A stretch of 64,000 nucleotides of DNA from Methylomonas rosea. GTDB taxonomy: Bacteria; Pseudomonadota; Gammaproteobacteria; Methylococcales; Methylomonadaceae. Made by a program: the position numbers and the translations under genes. The first letter of the stretch is position 1. The number at the start of each line of letters is the position of its first letter. The stretch is taken from positions 62,001-126,000 of the forward strand of contig NZ_JANIBL010000001.1 of the NCBI RefSeq assembly GCF_024505055.1. The letters are read 5' to 3'. The notes below the pieces were generated by a model that saw only the letters and a program-made list of their open reading frames with translations, did not search any database and had not been told where the DNA came from. Shown here one piece after another: positions 1 to 10,221 of this stretch.

Positions 1-1
1 A

Positions 2-613
2 GCCGGCCGGGTGTTTCCGTTTTTCACCGAACGAGGCTTGTCCGGTGTCATTTGTATCCGCAATCCCGCGCTAGATATCGCTGCTGTTGTAGTGAGTCTG
101 GCGGTATTTGCACTATTGATGCTGAATGTCTCCGGCGCCTTGTTGGCTATCGCTGCGGTGGCGGCGATTGTGATCAATATCGTGCGGGTGGCTGCTTGGT
201 ACAATCCGCGAATTTGGTTTGTGCCACTGCTGTGGGTTTTATACGTCGGCTACGGTTGGGTGATTCTTGGCTTTGGCTTGGTGTCCTTGGCGGCTTTTGG
301 CCTGGTACCGCAATCTTTGGCTTTACATGCTTTTACCGTGGGCGGTATCGGCATTTTAACCTTGGGTATGATGGCGCGCGTCGCCTTAGGCCATACCGGC
401 AGGGCATTAAAAACGTCGAATGTGATGGCGCTGGCGTTTGTGCTGATTAATCTGGCAGCGTTGTTCCGGGTGCTGTTTCCCGCCATCTTGCCGGCTTGGT
501 ACGGCGGTTTGGTGATGGTTTCGACTTACTTTTGGTTGGCGGCATTTTCGCTGTTCGCGTTTTATTACGCACCGATATTGACAACGCCGAGACTGGATGG
601 GCAGGCCGGTTAA
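2..613 (+). CDS. nnrS: NnrS family membrane protein, C-terminal part (5' end outside window)
   Basis: The frame is already open at the window edge, so the N-terminus is missing; about 203 residues remain, against roughly 400 in the usual NnrS protein. The visible part begins with an R-V-x-P-F-F-T-E-R-G stretch typical of the NnrS core, followed by about six hydrophobic helices. NnrS proteins are heme- and copper-containing inner-membrane proteins linked to nitric oxide metabolism and relief of nitrosative stress; their exact reaction is not settled. The gene ends in TAA just before a hairpin terminator and is convergent with ispG. Family assignment is fairly secure; the function is taken from the family. 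Confidence 0.8.
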   Translation, partial: AGRVFPFFTERGLSGVICIRNPALDIAAVVVSLAVFALLMLNVSGALLAIAAVAAIVINIVRVAAWYNPRIWFVPLLWVLYVGYGWVILGFGLVSLAAFGLVPQSLALHAFTVGGIGILTLGMMARVALGHTGRALKTSNVMALAFVLINLAALFRVLFPAILPAWYGGLVMVSTYFWLAAFSLFAFYYAPILTTPRLDGQAG

Positions 614-627
614 GCGTTTACGGGAAT

Positions 628-657
628 AAAAAAGGCGGCTTTATGGCCGCCTTTTTT
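628..657. terminator. Bidirectional terminator between nnrS and ispG
   Basis: A GGCGGC/GCCGCC stem with a short loop is flanked by an A-run on the left and a T-run on the right. It therefore works as an intrinsic terminator on both strands and separates two convergent genes. Confidence 0.85.
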
Positions 658-673
658 GTGGGTGAAGCTTCTT

Positions 674-1894
674 TTATTGGGCGCTGTAGTGCGATTCGAT
701 GTAGCGCTCGACCAATTCCTGGAACTCGCCGGCGATGTTATCGCCTTTTAAGGTCACAGTTTTTACGCCGTCTTCAAATACCGGTGCTACCGGTGATTCG
801 CCGCTACCCGGCAAACTGATGCCGATGTTGGCGTTTTTGCTTTCGCCAGGGCCGTTAACCACGCAGCCCATTACCGCGACTTCCATGGTTTCCACGCCTT
901 TGTATTTATCTTTCCAGACCGGCATTTGGTCGCGCAGATAGGCTTGAATATCTTGCGCCAGTCTTTGGAAGTAATCGCTGGTGGTCCGGCCGCAACCAGG
1001 GCAAGCGATAACCATCGGTGTGAACGAACGGAAACCCATGGTTTGCAGAATTTCCTGACCAACGATCACTTCCTTGGTCCTGGCAGCGCCCGGTTCAGGT
1101 GTCAGTGAAATCCTAATCGTGTCGCCGATGCCTTGTTGCATCAATACACCCAGTGCGGCAGAAGACGCGACGATGCCTTTCGAACCCATGCCGGCCTCGG
1201 TCAAGCCCAGATGCAGCGCATAATCGCACCGGTTAGACAGGTCTTCGTAAATGCTGATCAATTCCTGCACGTTGCTGATTTTGCAAGACAGGATGATTTT
1301 ATCTTTACCTAAACCAATCTCTTCAGCTTTAGCGGCGCTTTCCAGCGCGGACAAGACAATAGCTTCGCGAGTAATGGCCGGCAATTCCTTGGGGTTGGCC
1401 AGCAGGCGATTTTCGTCGAGCAGACGTGTCAGAACCGCTTGGTCCAGACTGCCGCCGTTGACGCCGATCCGCACCGGCTTATTGTATTTGCAGGCAAATT
1501 CAATCATTTGCTGGAATTGCGGGTCGCGAGCCTTACCTTTGCCGACGTTGCCGGGGTTGATGCGGTATTTAGAGAGCGCTTGTGCGCAATCCGGATATTT
1601 TTCCAGCAACTTGTGGCCGTTAAAATGAAAGTCGCCGATAATCGGCACTGAAAAGCCTTTTTGCTCAAGCTGGTTGACGATTTCAGGGACTGCTTTCGCC
1701 GCTTCCTCAGTATTGACGGTGATGCGAACCAGTTCGGAGCCAGCTGTCGATAATTCCATGATCTGTTGAACGCTTCCTGCAACATCAGCTGTGTCGGTGT
1801 TGGTCATGGATTGAACTACAATCGGAGCACCGCCGCCGACTTTTACGTTTCCTACCGAAACCTGTTGGGTGTGTTTTCTGGGGCTTATCGACAT
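674..1894 (-). CDS. ispG: 4-hydroxy-3-methylbut-2-enyl diphosphate synthase (IspG/GcpE)
   Basis: IspG converts MEcPP to HMBPP in the penultimate step of the MEP isoprenoid pathway and uses a [4Fe-4S] cluster. The protein (406 residues) carries the C-P-G-C-G-R motif with Cys298 and Cys301, and a third cysteine at about 344 in the G-C-V-V-N-G-P-G-E motif, the expected cluster ligands. The N-terminus has the family signature [18 protein letters not shown]. It is somewhat longer than the E. coli enzyme. The ATG chosen gives the conserved R-K-H-T-Q-Q-V start region. It is divergent from the metallophosphoesterase gene, with about 100 bp between the two starts. Assignment is firm. Confidence 0.97.
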   Translation of the reverse strand: MSISPRKHTQQVSVGNVKVGGGAPIVVQSMTNTDTADVAGSVQQIMELSTAGSELVRITVNTEEAAKAVPEIVNQLEQKGFSVPIIGDFHFNGHKLLEKYPDCAQALSKYRINPGNVGKGKARDPQFQQMIEFACKYNKPVRIGVNGGSLDQAVLTRLLDENRLLANPKELPAITREAIVLSALESAAKAEEIGLGKDKIILSCKISNVQELISIYEDLSNRCDYALHLGLTEAGMGSKGIVASSAALGVLMQQGIGDTIRISLTPEPGAARTKEVIVGQEILQTMGFRSFTPMVIACPGCGRTTSDYFQRLAQDIQAYLRDQMPVWKDKYKGVETMEVAVMGCVVNGPGESKNANIGISLPGSGESPVAPVFEDGVKTVTLKGDNIAGEFQELVERYIESHYSAQ

Positions 1895-1996
1895 AGAATT
1901 GTTGTATACGAAAAATCAAAGTTATCTGAAAAATACCAAGTATTTCACTTAGGATATAAATTATACCTCCATAGCTACAGGACGAAAGAGCAAATT

Positions 1997-2725
1997 GTGC
2001 GGATAAATTACTTTTCTGATGTGCATTTAGAATTCGGCGAGCAGAGTTTGCCGGAAACTGACGCGGATATTGTCGTGGCGGCGGGCGATATCGGGATTTT
2101 CAAACAAGGCGTCGAATGGTTGAAGTCTATCGGTAAGCCCGTAATATACGTGGCCGGTAACCACGAGTTTTATGGTTACGAATATCAACAGACCCTCAGC
2201 ATGTTGCGCAATGAATGCGCAGGCAGTCAAATTCAGTTTTTAGAAAAAGATCAGTTTATATTCCAGGGCGTGCGTTTTTTAGGTTGTACCTTGTGGACGA
2301 ATTTATTTATCGAGGGCGCTGAAAAAGCCGAAGCGCTGGGAAAAACCTTGAATGACTTTCGTAAGGTGTCGTTTGCAGGCCAATCTTTCGAACCCAAACA
2401 CTTTGCCGAACTACACCGGGAATCTAAATCCTGGCTGGAACAACAACTTGCCACGCCCTTTGCCGGCAGGACTATTGTGGTTACGCACCATGCGCCCACC
2501 GAATGGAGTTGGATCGATTCGCCAAATGTGCTTAAAAAGCTAGCGTATTGCAATGACTTGAAACCGCTGTTTCACGAGTACGAAATAGCTGCCTGGTTTC
2601 ACGGTCATGTACACAATTTGGGCGATTACCGGATTGCGGATGCCCGCATTTTAAGCAACACCCGGGGGTATGTCGGGCGCAAGTATGTCAGCGGTTTTGA
2701 TATTGATAAAGTGGTTGATATTTGA
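1997..2725 (+). CDS. Calcineurin-like metallophosphoesterase
   Basis: A 242-residue protein with the calcineurin-like phosphoesterase pattern: S-D-V-H-L-E near the N-terminus, A-A-G-D-I-G, A-G-N-H-E-F-Y, T-H-H-A-P and G-H-V-H. These supply the Asp, His and Asn ligands of a two-metal site. Substrate is unknown; relatives include nucleotide and phosphoprotein hydrolases. The frame runs further upstream into the ispG region, but a GTG at 1997 with an AGGA about 15 nt before it starts exactly at the conserved beta-strand, so I take that as the start. No partner gene suggests a pathway. Fold assignment is strong, physiological role unknown. Confidence 0.85.
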   Translation: MRINYFSDVHLEFGEQSLPETDADIVVAAGDIGIFKQGVEWLKSIGKPVIYVAGNHEFYGYEYQQTLSMLRNECAGSQIQFLEKDQFIFQGVRFLGCTLWTNLFIEGAEKAEALGKTLNDFRKVSFAGQSFEPKHFAELHRESKSWLEQQLATPFAGRTIVVTHHAPTEWSWIDSPNVLKKLAYCNDLKPLFHEYEIAAWFHGHVHNLGDYRIADARILSNTRGYVGRKYVSGFDIDKVVDI

Positions 2726-2749
2726 GCAGTATTTCCACTTACGTCCGGC

Positions 2750-2809
2750 GTTATCGCGCGGCTTCCAGGGCTGCAAACCTTGGGATTTTCCGTTGAGAAA
2801 GCCGATAAC
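2750..2809 (+). ncRNA. Structured leader element upstream of nqrA
   Basis: In the gap before nqrA, an 11-bp stem forms between 2750-2754/2759-2764 and 2799-2804/2805-2809, with a 4-nt bulge at 2755-2758. Nested inside is a second hairpin, 2765-2770 with 2778-2783, closing a 7-nt loop. A terminator-like hairpin follows at 2843-2877, just before the nqrA ribosome-binding site. Stem plus terminator plus gene is the layout of an attenuator or riboswitch. I cannot match it to a named class by eye. It could instead be a small RNA or the 3' end of the upstream gene's transcript. Confidence 0.45.
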
Positions 2810-2839
2810 TTGTGATGTAATGAACATGTTTTGTCTTGA

Positions 2840-4257
<1,418 letters not shown>

Positions 4258-4258
<1 letters not shown>

Positions 4259-5457
4259 TGTCGGCTAGAGATATTTTAGATAGCATAGAGCCGCATTTTA
4301 CAAAGGGCGGCAAGTTTGAGAAGTACTACGGTCTCTACGAGATGGTGGATACTTTTATCTACACGCCATCCGATGTAACACGCGGAAAAACCCACGTTCG
4401 TGACGGTAACGACCTGAAGCGGACCATGACCTTTGTGGTCATCGCCACGGCGTTTTGTATTTTGATGGCTTTTTACAATACGGGTTACCAAGCCAATTTA
4501 GCTATGCAAACGTTGGGAGTTGAGACTATCAACAACTGGCGTAGCATTTTCATGGATCTGTTGGGTTACAACCCCTACAATCCAATTTCCTGCCTGGTGC
4601 ACGGTATGTTGTATTTCTTCCCGGTTTATATCACTACCTTAGCGGTGGGTGGTGTCTGGGAAGTGTTGTTTGCAACTGTACGTAAACACGAAGTCAACGA
4701 AGGTTTCTTGGTATCGTCAATGTTGTATACCTTGATCCTGCCGCCCGATATCCCACTGTGGCAAGTCGCATTGGGCATTTCGTTCGGTATCGTATTGGGT
4801 AAAGAAGTGTTTGGCGGTACCGGCAAAAACTTCCTGAACCCTGCGCTTACTGGTCGTGCGTTCCTGTTCTTCGCTTATCCTGCGTCCATTTCAGGCGATG
4901 CGGTGTGGGTTGCCGTGGATGGTTATAGTGGAGCTACTGCTTTGTCTCTGGCTTCTGCCGGCGGCGTGGAAGCGATTCAAGCGAGTTTCAGTTGGTTCCA
5001 AGCCTTCTTAGGATTCATCCCTGGCTCAATGGGTGAAACATCGACCTTGGCCTGTATGCTGGGTGCGGCATTTTTGTTGTACACGCGTGTTGCTTCTTAT
5101 CGCATCATAGCTGGCGTACTGATCGGTATGATCGTTATGTCCACGTTGTTGAACATCGTTGGTAGCACAAGCAACCCAATGTTTGCGATGCCTTGGTACT
5201 GGCACATGGTCGTTGGCGGTTTTGCGTTCGGTACAGTGTTTATGGCAACCGATCCTGTCTCTGCCGCTGTGACCGACACCGGTCGCTGGATTTATGGCTG
5301 CATGATCGGCGTGATGATTATCATCATTCGGGTTATTAACCCGGCTTTCCCTGAAGGTGTGATGCTTGCAATTCTTTTCTCAAACATGTTTGCACCATTG
5401 ATTGATTACTTTGTTGTTCAAGCAAATATTAGAAGAAGGATCAAACGCCATGCTTAA
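4258..5457 (+). CDS. nqrB: Na+-translocating NADH:quinone reductase subunit B
   Basis: An integral membrane subunit (399 residues) with about ten hydrophobic segments. It carries one of the two covalently bound FMN groups of the complex. The attachment motif S-G-A-T is visible, with the acceptor Thr at residue 227. The motif [11 protein letters not shown] near the middle is typical of NqrB/RnfD proteins. The start overlaps the nqrA stop by one base. Slightly shorter than the Vibrio subunit. The FMN transferase ApbE needed for its modification is not encoded in this operon. Confidence 0.97.
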
Positions 5458-6313
5458 TGCCGAGAAAAAAACCTGTAAGTACAACGAGCAGCTCTGCAAG
5501 TACTACGAACAGTTCAGAGTTTACGCCGACAGAATCCTGGCTTTAAGCAACGACAGCCTGGAAAAGACCGTTAATGTGGCTTTGGCCTTATGTTTGGTTT
5601 GCGCTGTGCTGGTATCTATCGCAACAGTGGCTTTACGGCCTTTGCAAGGCTACAACAAAGCCCTGGACATGAAGAAAAATATTCTTGATGTGGCCGGTTT
5701 GTTGGAAGAGGGTACTGATATCGACCAAGCCTTTGCGGAAAGAATAGAAAGCAAGATTGTCGACCTTAAAACAGGCGATTACGTAGACAATATTAATGTC
5801 GACGAATATGACCAACGCAAGGCTGCCAAAGATCCTGCCCAGAACGAATTGATTCCGGTCGAGAAAGATATTGCCAGCATCCGTCAAAAAGCCAAATACA
5901 CGAAAGTGTTTTTGGTTAAAAACGGCGATCAGTTGCAATCCATCATTCTACCGATCAACGGTTACGGTCTGTGGTCTACCATGTATGGCTTTTTAGCGTT
6001 GGAAGCCGATGCGCAAACTGTACAAAGCATCAACCTGTATGACCAAGGTGAAACTCCTGGCCTGGGTGGTGAGGTAGTCAATCCTAACTGGCGTGCGTTG
6101 TGGAAAGGCAAAAAAGTCTATTCCGACAAAGGCGAAGTGGCTTTGACTTTAGTTAAAGGTGGTGTCGATTCCAGTCGCCCGGATTCTGTTTACAAAGTTG
6201 ATGGCTTGGCCGGCGCAACCTTGACCAGTCGTGGTGTCAGTAATTTGATCCAATACTGGATGGGTACCGAAGGTTTTGCCACCTATCTAAACAAAATTAG
6301 AAAAAACGGTTAG
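5450..6313 (+). CDS. nqrC: Na+-translocating NADH:quinone reductase subunit C
   Basis: The second flavinylated subunit: one N-terminal membrane helix (about residues 43-63) and a periplasmic FMN-binding domain. The flavinylation motif [10 protein letters not shown] places the acceptor Thr at 257. The product is 287 residues, longer than the roughly 257 of Vibrio. The extra length is a charged cytoplasmic N-terminus of about 40 residues with a repeated K-Y-x-E-Q pattern. The ATG at 5450 follows an AGAAGAAGGA ribosome-binding site and overlaps the end of nqrB by 8 bp. Confidence 0.96.
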   Translation: MLNAEKKTCKYNEQLCKYYEQFRVYADRILALSNDSLEKTVNVALALCLVCAVLVSIATVALRPLQGYNKALDMKKNILDVAGLLEEGTDIDQAFAERIESKIVDLKTGDYVDNINVDEYDQRKAAKDPAQNELIPVEKDIASIRQKAKYTKVFLVKNGDQLQSIILPINGYGLWSTMYGFLALEADAQTVQSINLYDQGETPGLGGEVVNPNWRALWKGKKVYSDKGEVALTLVKGGVDSSRPDSVYKVDGLAGATLTSRGVSNLIQYWMGTEGFATYLNKIRKNG

Positions 6314-6321
6314 GACTTATC

Positions 6322-6990
6322 ATGGATAAAGAAACTAAAAAAGTATTATTCGAACCGTTGGTCGATAACAACCCAATCACCTTGCAGGTGCTTGGTGTGT
6401 GTTCCGCGCTGGCGGTAACTTCGCAAATGTCTACCTCACTGATTATGGCTTTGGCCTTGACCTCGGTGACTGCCTGTTCAAGCGCTGCGATCAGTGCGGT
6501 GCGCGAGCATATACCAAGCAGCATTCGGATTATCGTGCAGATGATCATCATTGCTTCGCTGGTTATTGTGGTCGATCAGTTGCTTAAGGCCTTTGCATTT
6601 GACGTCAGCAAAAAACTGTCGGTATTTGTTGGTTTGATTATCACCAACTGTATCGTCATGGGGCGTGCTGAAGCCTATGCGATGAAAAACCCACCACTGC
6701 AAAGCTTTGTAGATGGTATCGGTAACGGTCTGGGTTACAGTTTGATTCTGGTCATAGTGGCTCTGTTCAGAGAAACTTTGGGCTCAGGCAAACTGCTGGG
6801 CTTCGATGTATTGCCGCTAGTCAAAGACGGTGGTTGGTATGTGCCTAACGGCATGATGTTACTGCCGCCTAGCGCGTTTTTCATCATTGGCTTGATTATC
6901 TGGGGTTTCCGTACCTGGAAACCGAAACAGGTTGAACACAACGAGTTCAAAATCATGTCGATTGCTCACGGTGAAGGAGGGCACCACTAA
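6322..6990 (+). CDS. nqrD: Na+-translocating NADH:quinone reductase subunit D
   Basis: A six-helix membrane subunit (222 residues). NqrD and NqrE are paralogous and pack in inverted orientation. Each supplies conserved membrane cysteines that hold an iron centre between them; here these are in G-V-C-S-A-L-A-V-T and [11 protein letters not shown]. The internal sequence [17 protein letters not shown] is diagnostic. The last base of its stop codon is the first base of the nqrE start. Confidence 0.96.
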   Translation: MDKETKKVLFEPLVDNNPITLQVLGVCSALAVTSQMSTSLIMALALTSVTACSSAAISAVREHIPSSIRIIVQMIIIASLVIVVDQLLKAFAFDVSKKLSVFVGLIITNCIVMGRAEAYAMKNPPLQSFVDGIGNGLGYSLILVIVALFRETLGSGKLLGFDVLPLVKDGGWYVPNGMMLLPPSAFFIIGLIIWGFRTWKPKQVEHNEFKIMSIAHGEGGHH

Positions 6991-7598
6991 TGGAAGCCTA
7001 TATCAGTCTATTTGTTAAAGCGGTTTTCATTGAAAACTTGGCGCTGTCATTCTTCCTGGGCATGTGTACCTTCTTGGCGGTTTCCAAGAAGATTTCTACT
7101 GCAATGGGTTTGGGCATCGCGGTAATGGTGGTGCAAACCCTGACGGTGCCTGCGAATCAGTTCATCTATCAAACCTTGTTGAAGGAAGATGCACTGGCTT
7201 GGATCGGGATTACCGGCGTTGATTTAAGCTTTTTAAGCTTGTTGAGCTGTATCGGTATGATTGCTGCGATCGTACAGATTCTGGAAATGATTTTGGACAA
7301 ATTCTTTCCGGCTCTGTATCAAGCCTTGGGTATCTTTTTGCCGCTGATTACCGTGAACTGCGCGATCCTGGCAGGAAGTTTGTTCATGATCGAACGCGAC
7401 TACAATTTCGGTGAAAGCGTGGTATACGGTATAGGGAGTGGTTTTGGTTGGGCTTTGGCGATTACCGTCATGGCCGGTGTGCGTGAGAAATTGAAATACA
7501 GCGATATTCCTGCTGCATTGCAAGGTCTGGGCATCACTTTTATCACTGCCGGCTTGATGTCTCTGGGCTTTATGGCTTTCTCTGGAATTCAATTATAA
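6990..7598 (+). CDS. nqrE: Na+-translocating NADH:quinone reductase subunit E
   Basis: A six-helix membrane subunit (202 residues), paralogue of NqrD. The conserved cysteines are in [11 protein letters not shown] and [12 protein letters not shown]. The [11 protein letters not shown] motif mirrors the G-N-G-L-G-Y motif of NqrD. The start codon overlaps the nqrD stop and nqrF follows after 10 bp, so stoichiometric translation is likely. Length agrees with the family. Confidence 0.97.
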   Translation: MEAYISLFVKAVFIENLALSFFLGMCTFLAVSKKISTAMGLGIAVMVVQTLTVPANQFIYQTLLKEDALAWIGITGVDLSFLSLLSCIGMIAAIVQILEMILDKFFPALYQALGIFLPLITVNCAILAGSLFMIERDYNFGESVVYGIGSGFGWALAITVMAGVREKLKYSDIPAALQGLGITFITAGLMSLGFMAFSGIQL

Positions 7599-7608
7599 GG
7601 GTATCGTA

Positions 7609-8829
7609 ATGCTGGAAATTGCATTAGGTGTTATTTTCTTCACGGTCATCGTGATAGCGCTGGTGTTTTTAATCATCGGCGCCAAGAGTAAATTGGTGGC
7701 CTCCGGGGATGTGGAAATTCTGATCAATCATGAGAAGAAAATCCGTGTGCCGGTTGGTTCTAAGTTGTTAACAGCATTGGCGGATAACCAACTGTTTGTC
7801 TCCTCCGCTTGCGGCGGCGGCGGCACTTGCGGTCAATGTAAAGTAAAAGTGCATAGCGGTGGCGGCGATATTCTGCCGACCGAGCAATCGCATATCACCA
7901 AGCGCGAAGCGGCGCACGGCGAACGTCTGGCTTGCCAAGTGTCCATCAAACAAAACATGGACATCGAAGTTGAAGACAGCGTATTCGGTGTAAAAAAATG
8001 GGAATGCACCGTTAAGTCCAACGACAACGTGGCTACTTTCATTAAAGAGTTGGTGTTGGAATTGCCGGAAGGCGAAGCTATAAACTACCGTGCCGGCGGT
8101 TACATACAAATCGAATGTCCGCCACATGTTTCTAAATATGCGGATATGGATGTTGCCGACGAATACCGTCCTGATTGGGATAAATTCAATCTGTGGCGCT
8201 ATGTGTCGGATGTAAAGGAACCAACCTTGCGCGCTTACTCCATGGCATCCTATCCTGAAGAAAAGGAAATTATGCTGAATGTCAGGATTGCCACGCCGCC
8301 TCCAGGAGCGCCGGATGGGATCCCGCCGGGTATCATGTCTTCCTTTATCTTCAATCTGAAACCAGGTGATAAAGTGTTCGTTTCCGGTCCTTACGGCGAG
8401 TTCTTTGCCAAAGAAACCGATGCGGAAATGGTATTTATCGGCGGTGGTGCCGGTATGGCGCCGATGCGTTCGCACATCTTTGATCAATTACGCAGACTGA
8501 AATCCAAGCGTAAAATGACTTTCTGGTATGGCGCGCGTAGCAAACGCGAAATGTTCTATGTTGAAGATTTCGATATGCTGGCTAAAGAAAATGATAATTT
8601 CGAATGGCATGTGGCATTGTCGGATGCCTTACCTGAAGATAACTGGAAAGGTTACACCGGCTTTATTCACAACGTGTTGTTCGAGGAGTTCATCAAGAAT
8701 CACCCGAACCCCGAAGACTGTGAATACTACATGTGCGGACCGCCAATCATGAACTCTTCAGTCATCAACATGCTGCTGGCTAATGGCGTTGATCCTGAAA
8801 ATATCATGCTGGATGATTTCGGCGGTTAA
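7609..8829 (+). CDS. nqrF: Na+-translocating NADH:quinone reductase subunit F
   Basis: The NADH-oxidising entry subunit (406 residues). One N-terminal membrane helix (about 3-25) is followed by a plant-type ferredoxin domain with [2Fe-2S] ligands Cys68, Cys74, Cys77 and Cys109. A ferredoxin-NADP+ reductase-like domain then binds FAD (R-A-Y-S-M-A-S-Y) and NADH ([10 protein letters not shown] and Y-M-C-G-P-P). It ends with the conserved D-D-F-G-G. Electrons pass NADH to FAD to 2Fe-2S and on to the membrane cofactors. A strong terminator follows, before nqrM. Confidence 0.97.
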   Translation: MLEIALGVIFFTVIVIALVFLIIGAKSKLVASGDVEILINHEKKIRVPVGSKLLTALADNQLFVSSACGGGGTCGQCKVKVHSGGGDILPTEQSHITKREAAHGERLACQVSIKQNMDIEVEDSVFGVKKWECTVKSNDNVATFIKELVLELPEGEAINYRAGGYIQIECPPHVSKYADMDVADEYRPDWDKFNLWRYVSDVKEPTLRAYSMASYPEEKEIMLNVRIATPPPGAPDGIPPGIMSSFIFNLKPGDKVFVSGPYGEFFAKETDAEMVFIGGGAGMAPMRSHIFDQLRRLKSKRKMTFWYGARSKREMFYVEDFDMLAKENDNFEWHVALSDALPEDNWKGYTGFIHNVLFEEFIKNHPNPEDCEYYMCGPPIMNSSVINMLLANGVDPENIMLDDFGG

Positions 8830-8856
8830 TTTGTATTAATCTGACGCGAAAAACGG

Positions 8857-8885
8857 GGAGCGATTTTTGAATCGCTCCTTTTTTC
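8857..8885 (+). terminator. Intrinsic terminator between nqrF and nqrM
   Basis: A perfect 9-bp stem (8857-8865 with 8870-8878), a 4-nt TTTG loop and a run of six T. It should end most nqrABCDEF transcripts. nqrM begins about 30 bp later, so nqrM must use read-through or its own promoter. Confidence 0.9.
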
Positions 8886-8915
8886 GTTTCAGCGATTAGA
8901 AAAAACGGAGAAAAA

Positions 8916-9104
8916 ATGGGTTATTTTTTAGTGACTTTTTTATTTATGTTGATCGTTATTGCTGTAATGGCGGTCGGTGTGGTTTTCGGTCGGAATGCTA
9001 TCAAGGGGTCTTGTGGCGGCACCGGTAATTGCGTCTGCAGTGAGAAATGCGACAAAAGAAAGAAATTTGAAGCTGAGCAAGCTCAAGCATTGGAGCAACA
9101 ATAA
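8916..9104 (+). CDS. nqrM: Na+-NQR maturation protein NqrM
   Basis: A 62-residue protein with one membrane helix (about 3-24) followed by a short cysteine-rich tail: four cysteines in the pattern S-C-G-G and C-V-C-S-E-K-C. This is the NqrM (DUF539) family. It is required for assembly of active Na+-NQR and is thought to deliver iron to the Cys site formed by NqrD and NqrE. The ribosome-binding site CGGAGA precedes the ATG. In many gammaproteobacteria the order is nqrF-apbE-nqrM; here apbE is absent. Confidence 0.93.
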   Translation: MGYFLVTFLFMLIVIAVMAVGVVFGRNAIKGSCGGTGNCVCSEKCDKRKKFEAEQAQALEQQ

Positions 9105-9132
9105 CACTTGTTGCCCAAAGAAATAAACCAAG

Positions 9133-9705
9133 CTATTTGGGGGCGATAACTTTCCGAAAGGTTAAGTTTATACGTCCTTGAGTCAGCTTAGGATCAATAG
9201 GAATACTATGCAGCCAGTGATGTTGGAAATCGGGCTGCATAATCAATAGTGTTCCACTAGTGAGTAAGATACCGCCGCTTTCAGCGGTTTTTTTATGCCG
9301 AAATGCAAATTGCCGGGTCGCTCCCAAGGTCAATGACGCGATAAAGGGTTGTTCTCCCAACTCCGCCTCGTTATCCGCATGCCAACCCACATAATCCTCG
9401 CCGTTTCGATATAAGTTCACCAAAACGGAATTAAACGAAAAGTTTAAGCTGTGTTCTACTTTTTGCCGAATATCCGCAAGTAATGGCGTCCATGGCCGAG
9501 TTTGTAACAGATTATTGCTGTAGCTGTAACTTATGCCCGGGTCGGCGTGCCAGGTTTGCAGCCGAGGTAACGTAAACGCTCGACCGGCAACGCTGTAACA
9601 ATTGTCGGGCCAATTCTGTTCTTGCAGCAAACGCCGGTAGATAACTTCACATTCGGCCGCGTCGTAAAAATGCTCGATTACCTTAAGTTCCTTGTTGGCT
9701 GTCAT
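9133..9705 (-). CDS. AlkB-like 2-oxoglutarate/Fe(II) dioxygenase (DNA/RNA alkylation repair)
   Basis: A 190-residue protein of the AlkB family, closest in appearance to the ABH2/ABH3-like group. The iron triad is visible as H-A-D in W-H-A-D-N-E and a later His in L-H-S-I-P. The 2-oxoglutarate-binding end is R-I-N-L-T-F-R. The substrate loop has N-x-Y-x-x-G-x-D-Y-V-G-W-H. Such enzymes oxidatively remove methyl lesions from nucleic acids. The frame extends upstream, but the ATG at 9705 overlaps the stop of the bacteriohemerythrin gene (ATGA), so the two are translationally coupled. Substrate specificity cannot be told from sequence alone. Confidence 0.88.
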   Translation of the reverse strand: MTANKELKVIEHFYDAAECEVIYRRLLQEQNWPDNCYSVAGRAFTLPRLQTWHADPGISYSYSNNLLQTRPWTPLLADIRQKVEHSLNFSFNSVLVNLYRNGEDYVGWHADNEAELGEQPFIASLTLGATRQFAFRHKKTAESGGILLTSGTLLIMQPDFQHHWLHSIPIDPKLTQGRINLTFRKVIAPK

Positions 9706-10106
9706 TCGCCAGGCAACTCCTGCTGCATTTTTAGATGCGCGGACAGCGCACTGTCCATCGTTGTAACGTGCAGCAAAAACCACTGCGGCAGACGCTCTTT
9801 TACAAAAGCACGGCCAAAGGGGATTAGCCCTTTGTCGATGCGGGTTTTAAACTGTTTGAATTCGCCCAAAACCCGTTGATGTTCGCCTTTATGTTCAGTT
9901 TCCGCCGGAAATCCGCATTGCGCCATTAACCGATTTTCGGATTCGAAATGTGCCTCCGTATGTTCGTATAATCGCTGAAACAATTCGGGAAAGTCGGTGT
10001 TATTGGCTTTATCCAATTGATTTACCAAATCAATAAATACGCCGTGATCGGTATCGATAAGCTCGTAGCCAATACTCAGAGGAATGGTCGTTTCAAATAT
10101 TGTCAT
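9702..10106 (-). CDS. Bacteriohemerythrin
   Basis: A 134-residue single-domain hemerythrin. The diiron ligand pattern is complete: D-T-D-H near the N-terminus, H-T-E-A-H-F-E-S-E-N, H-K-G-E-H and W-F-L-L-H-V-T-T-M-D. Bacteriohemerythrins bind O2 reversibly at the diiron site; in methanotrophs they are thought to supply O2 to oxygenases, and elsewhere to sense oxygen. Here the stop overlaps the start of an O2- and Fe(II)-dependent AlkB-like dioxygenase. The link is suggestive but unproven. Upstream there is about 115 bp of non-coding DNA before the convergently placed xseA stop. Confidence 0.92.
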   Translation of the reverse strand: MTIFETTIPLSIGYELIDTDHGVFIDLVNQLDKANNTDFPELFQRLYEHTEAHFESENRLMAQCGFPAETEHKGEHQRVLGEFKQFKTRIDKGLIPFGRAFVKERLPQWFLLHVTTMDSALSAHLKMQQELPGE

Positions 10107-10221
10107 ATAAACACTCGTGTGATCCTTAAACTACTTCAATTAAGCATGTTTTGTGCCTGACAATTGCCAGCTATAAACTAGAGGGAAGAGCGTTAGTTAA
10201 TCGCTAGTGGCTGTTAAATCT

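Noticed and set aside
7768..8487. Long open frame antisense to nqrF (239 codons)
   Set aside because: It lies entirely opposite a well-supported gene, has no recognisable motif, and such frames arise from codon bias.
9105..9132. Possible terminator between nqrM and the AlkB-like gene (GCCC...GGGC)
   Set aside because: The pairing arms run into the AlkB-like coding end and no T-run follows; too weak to list.
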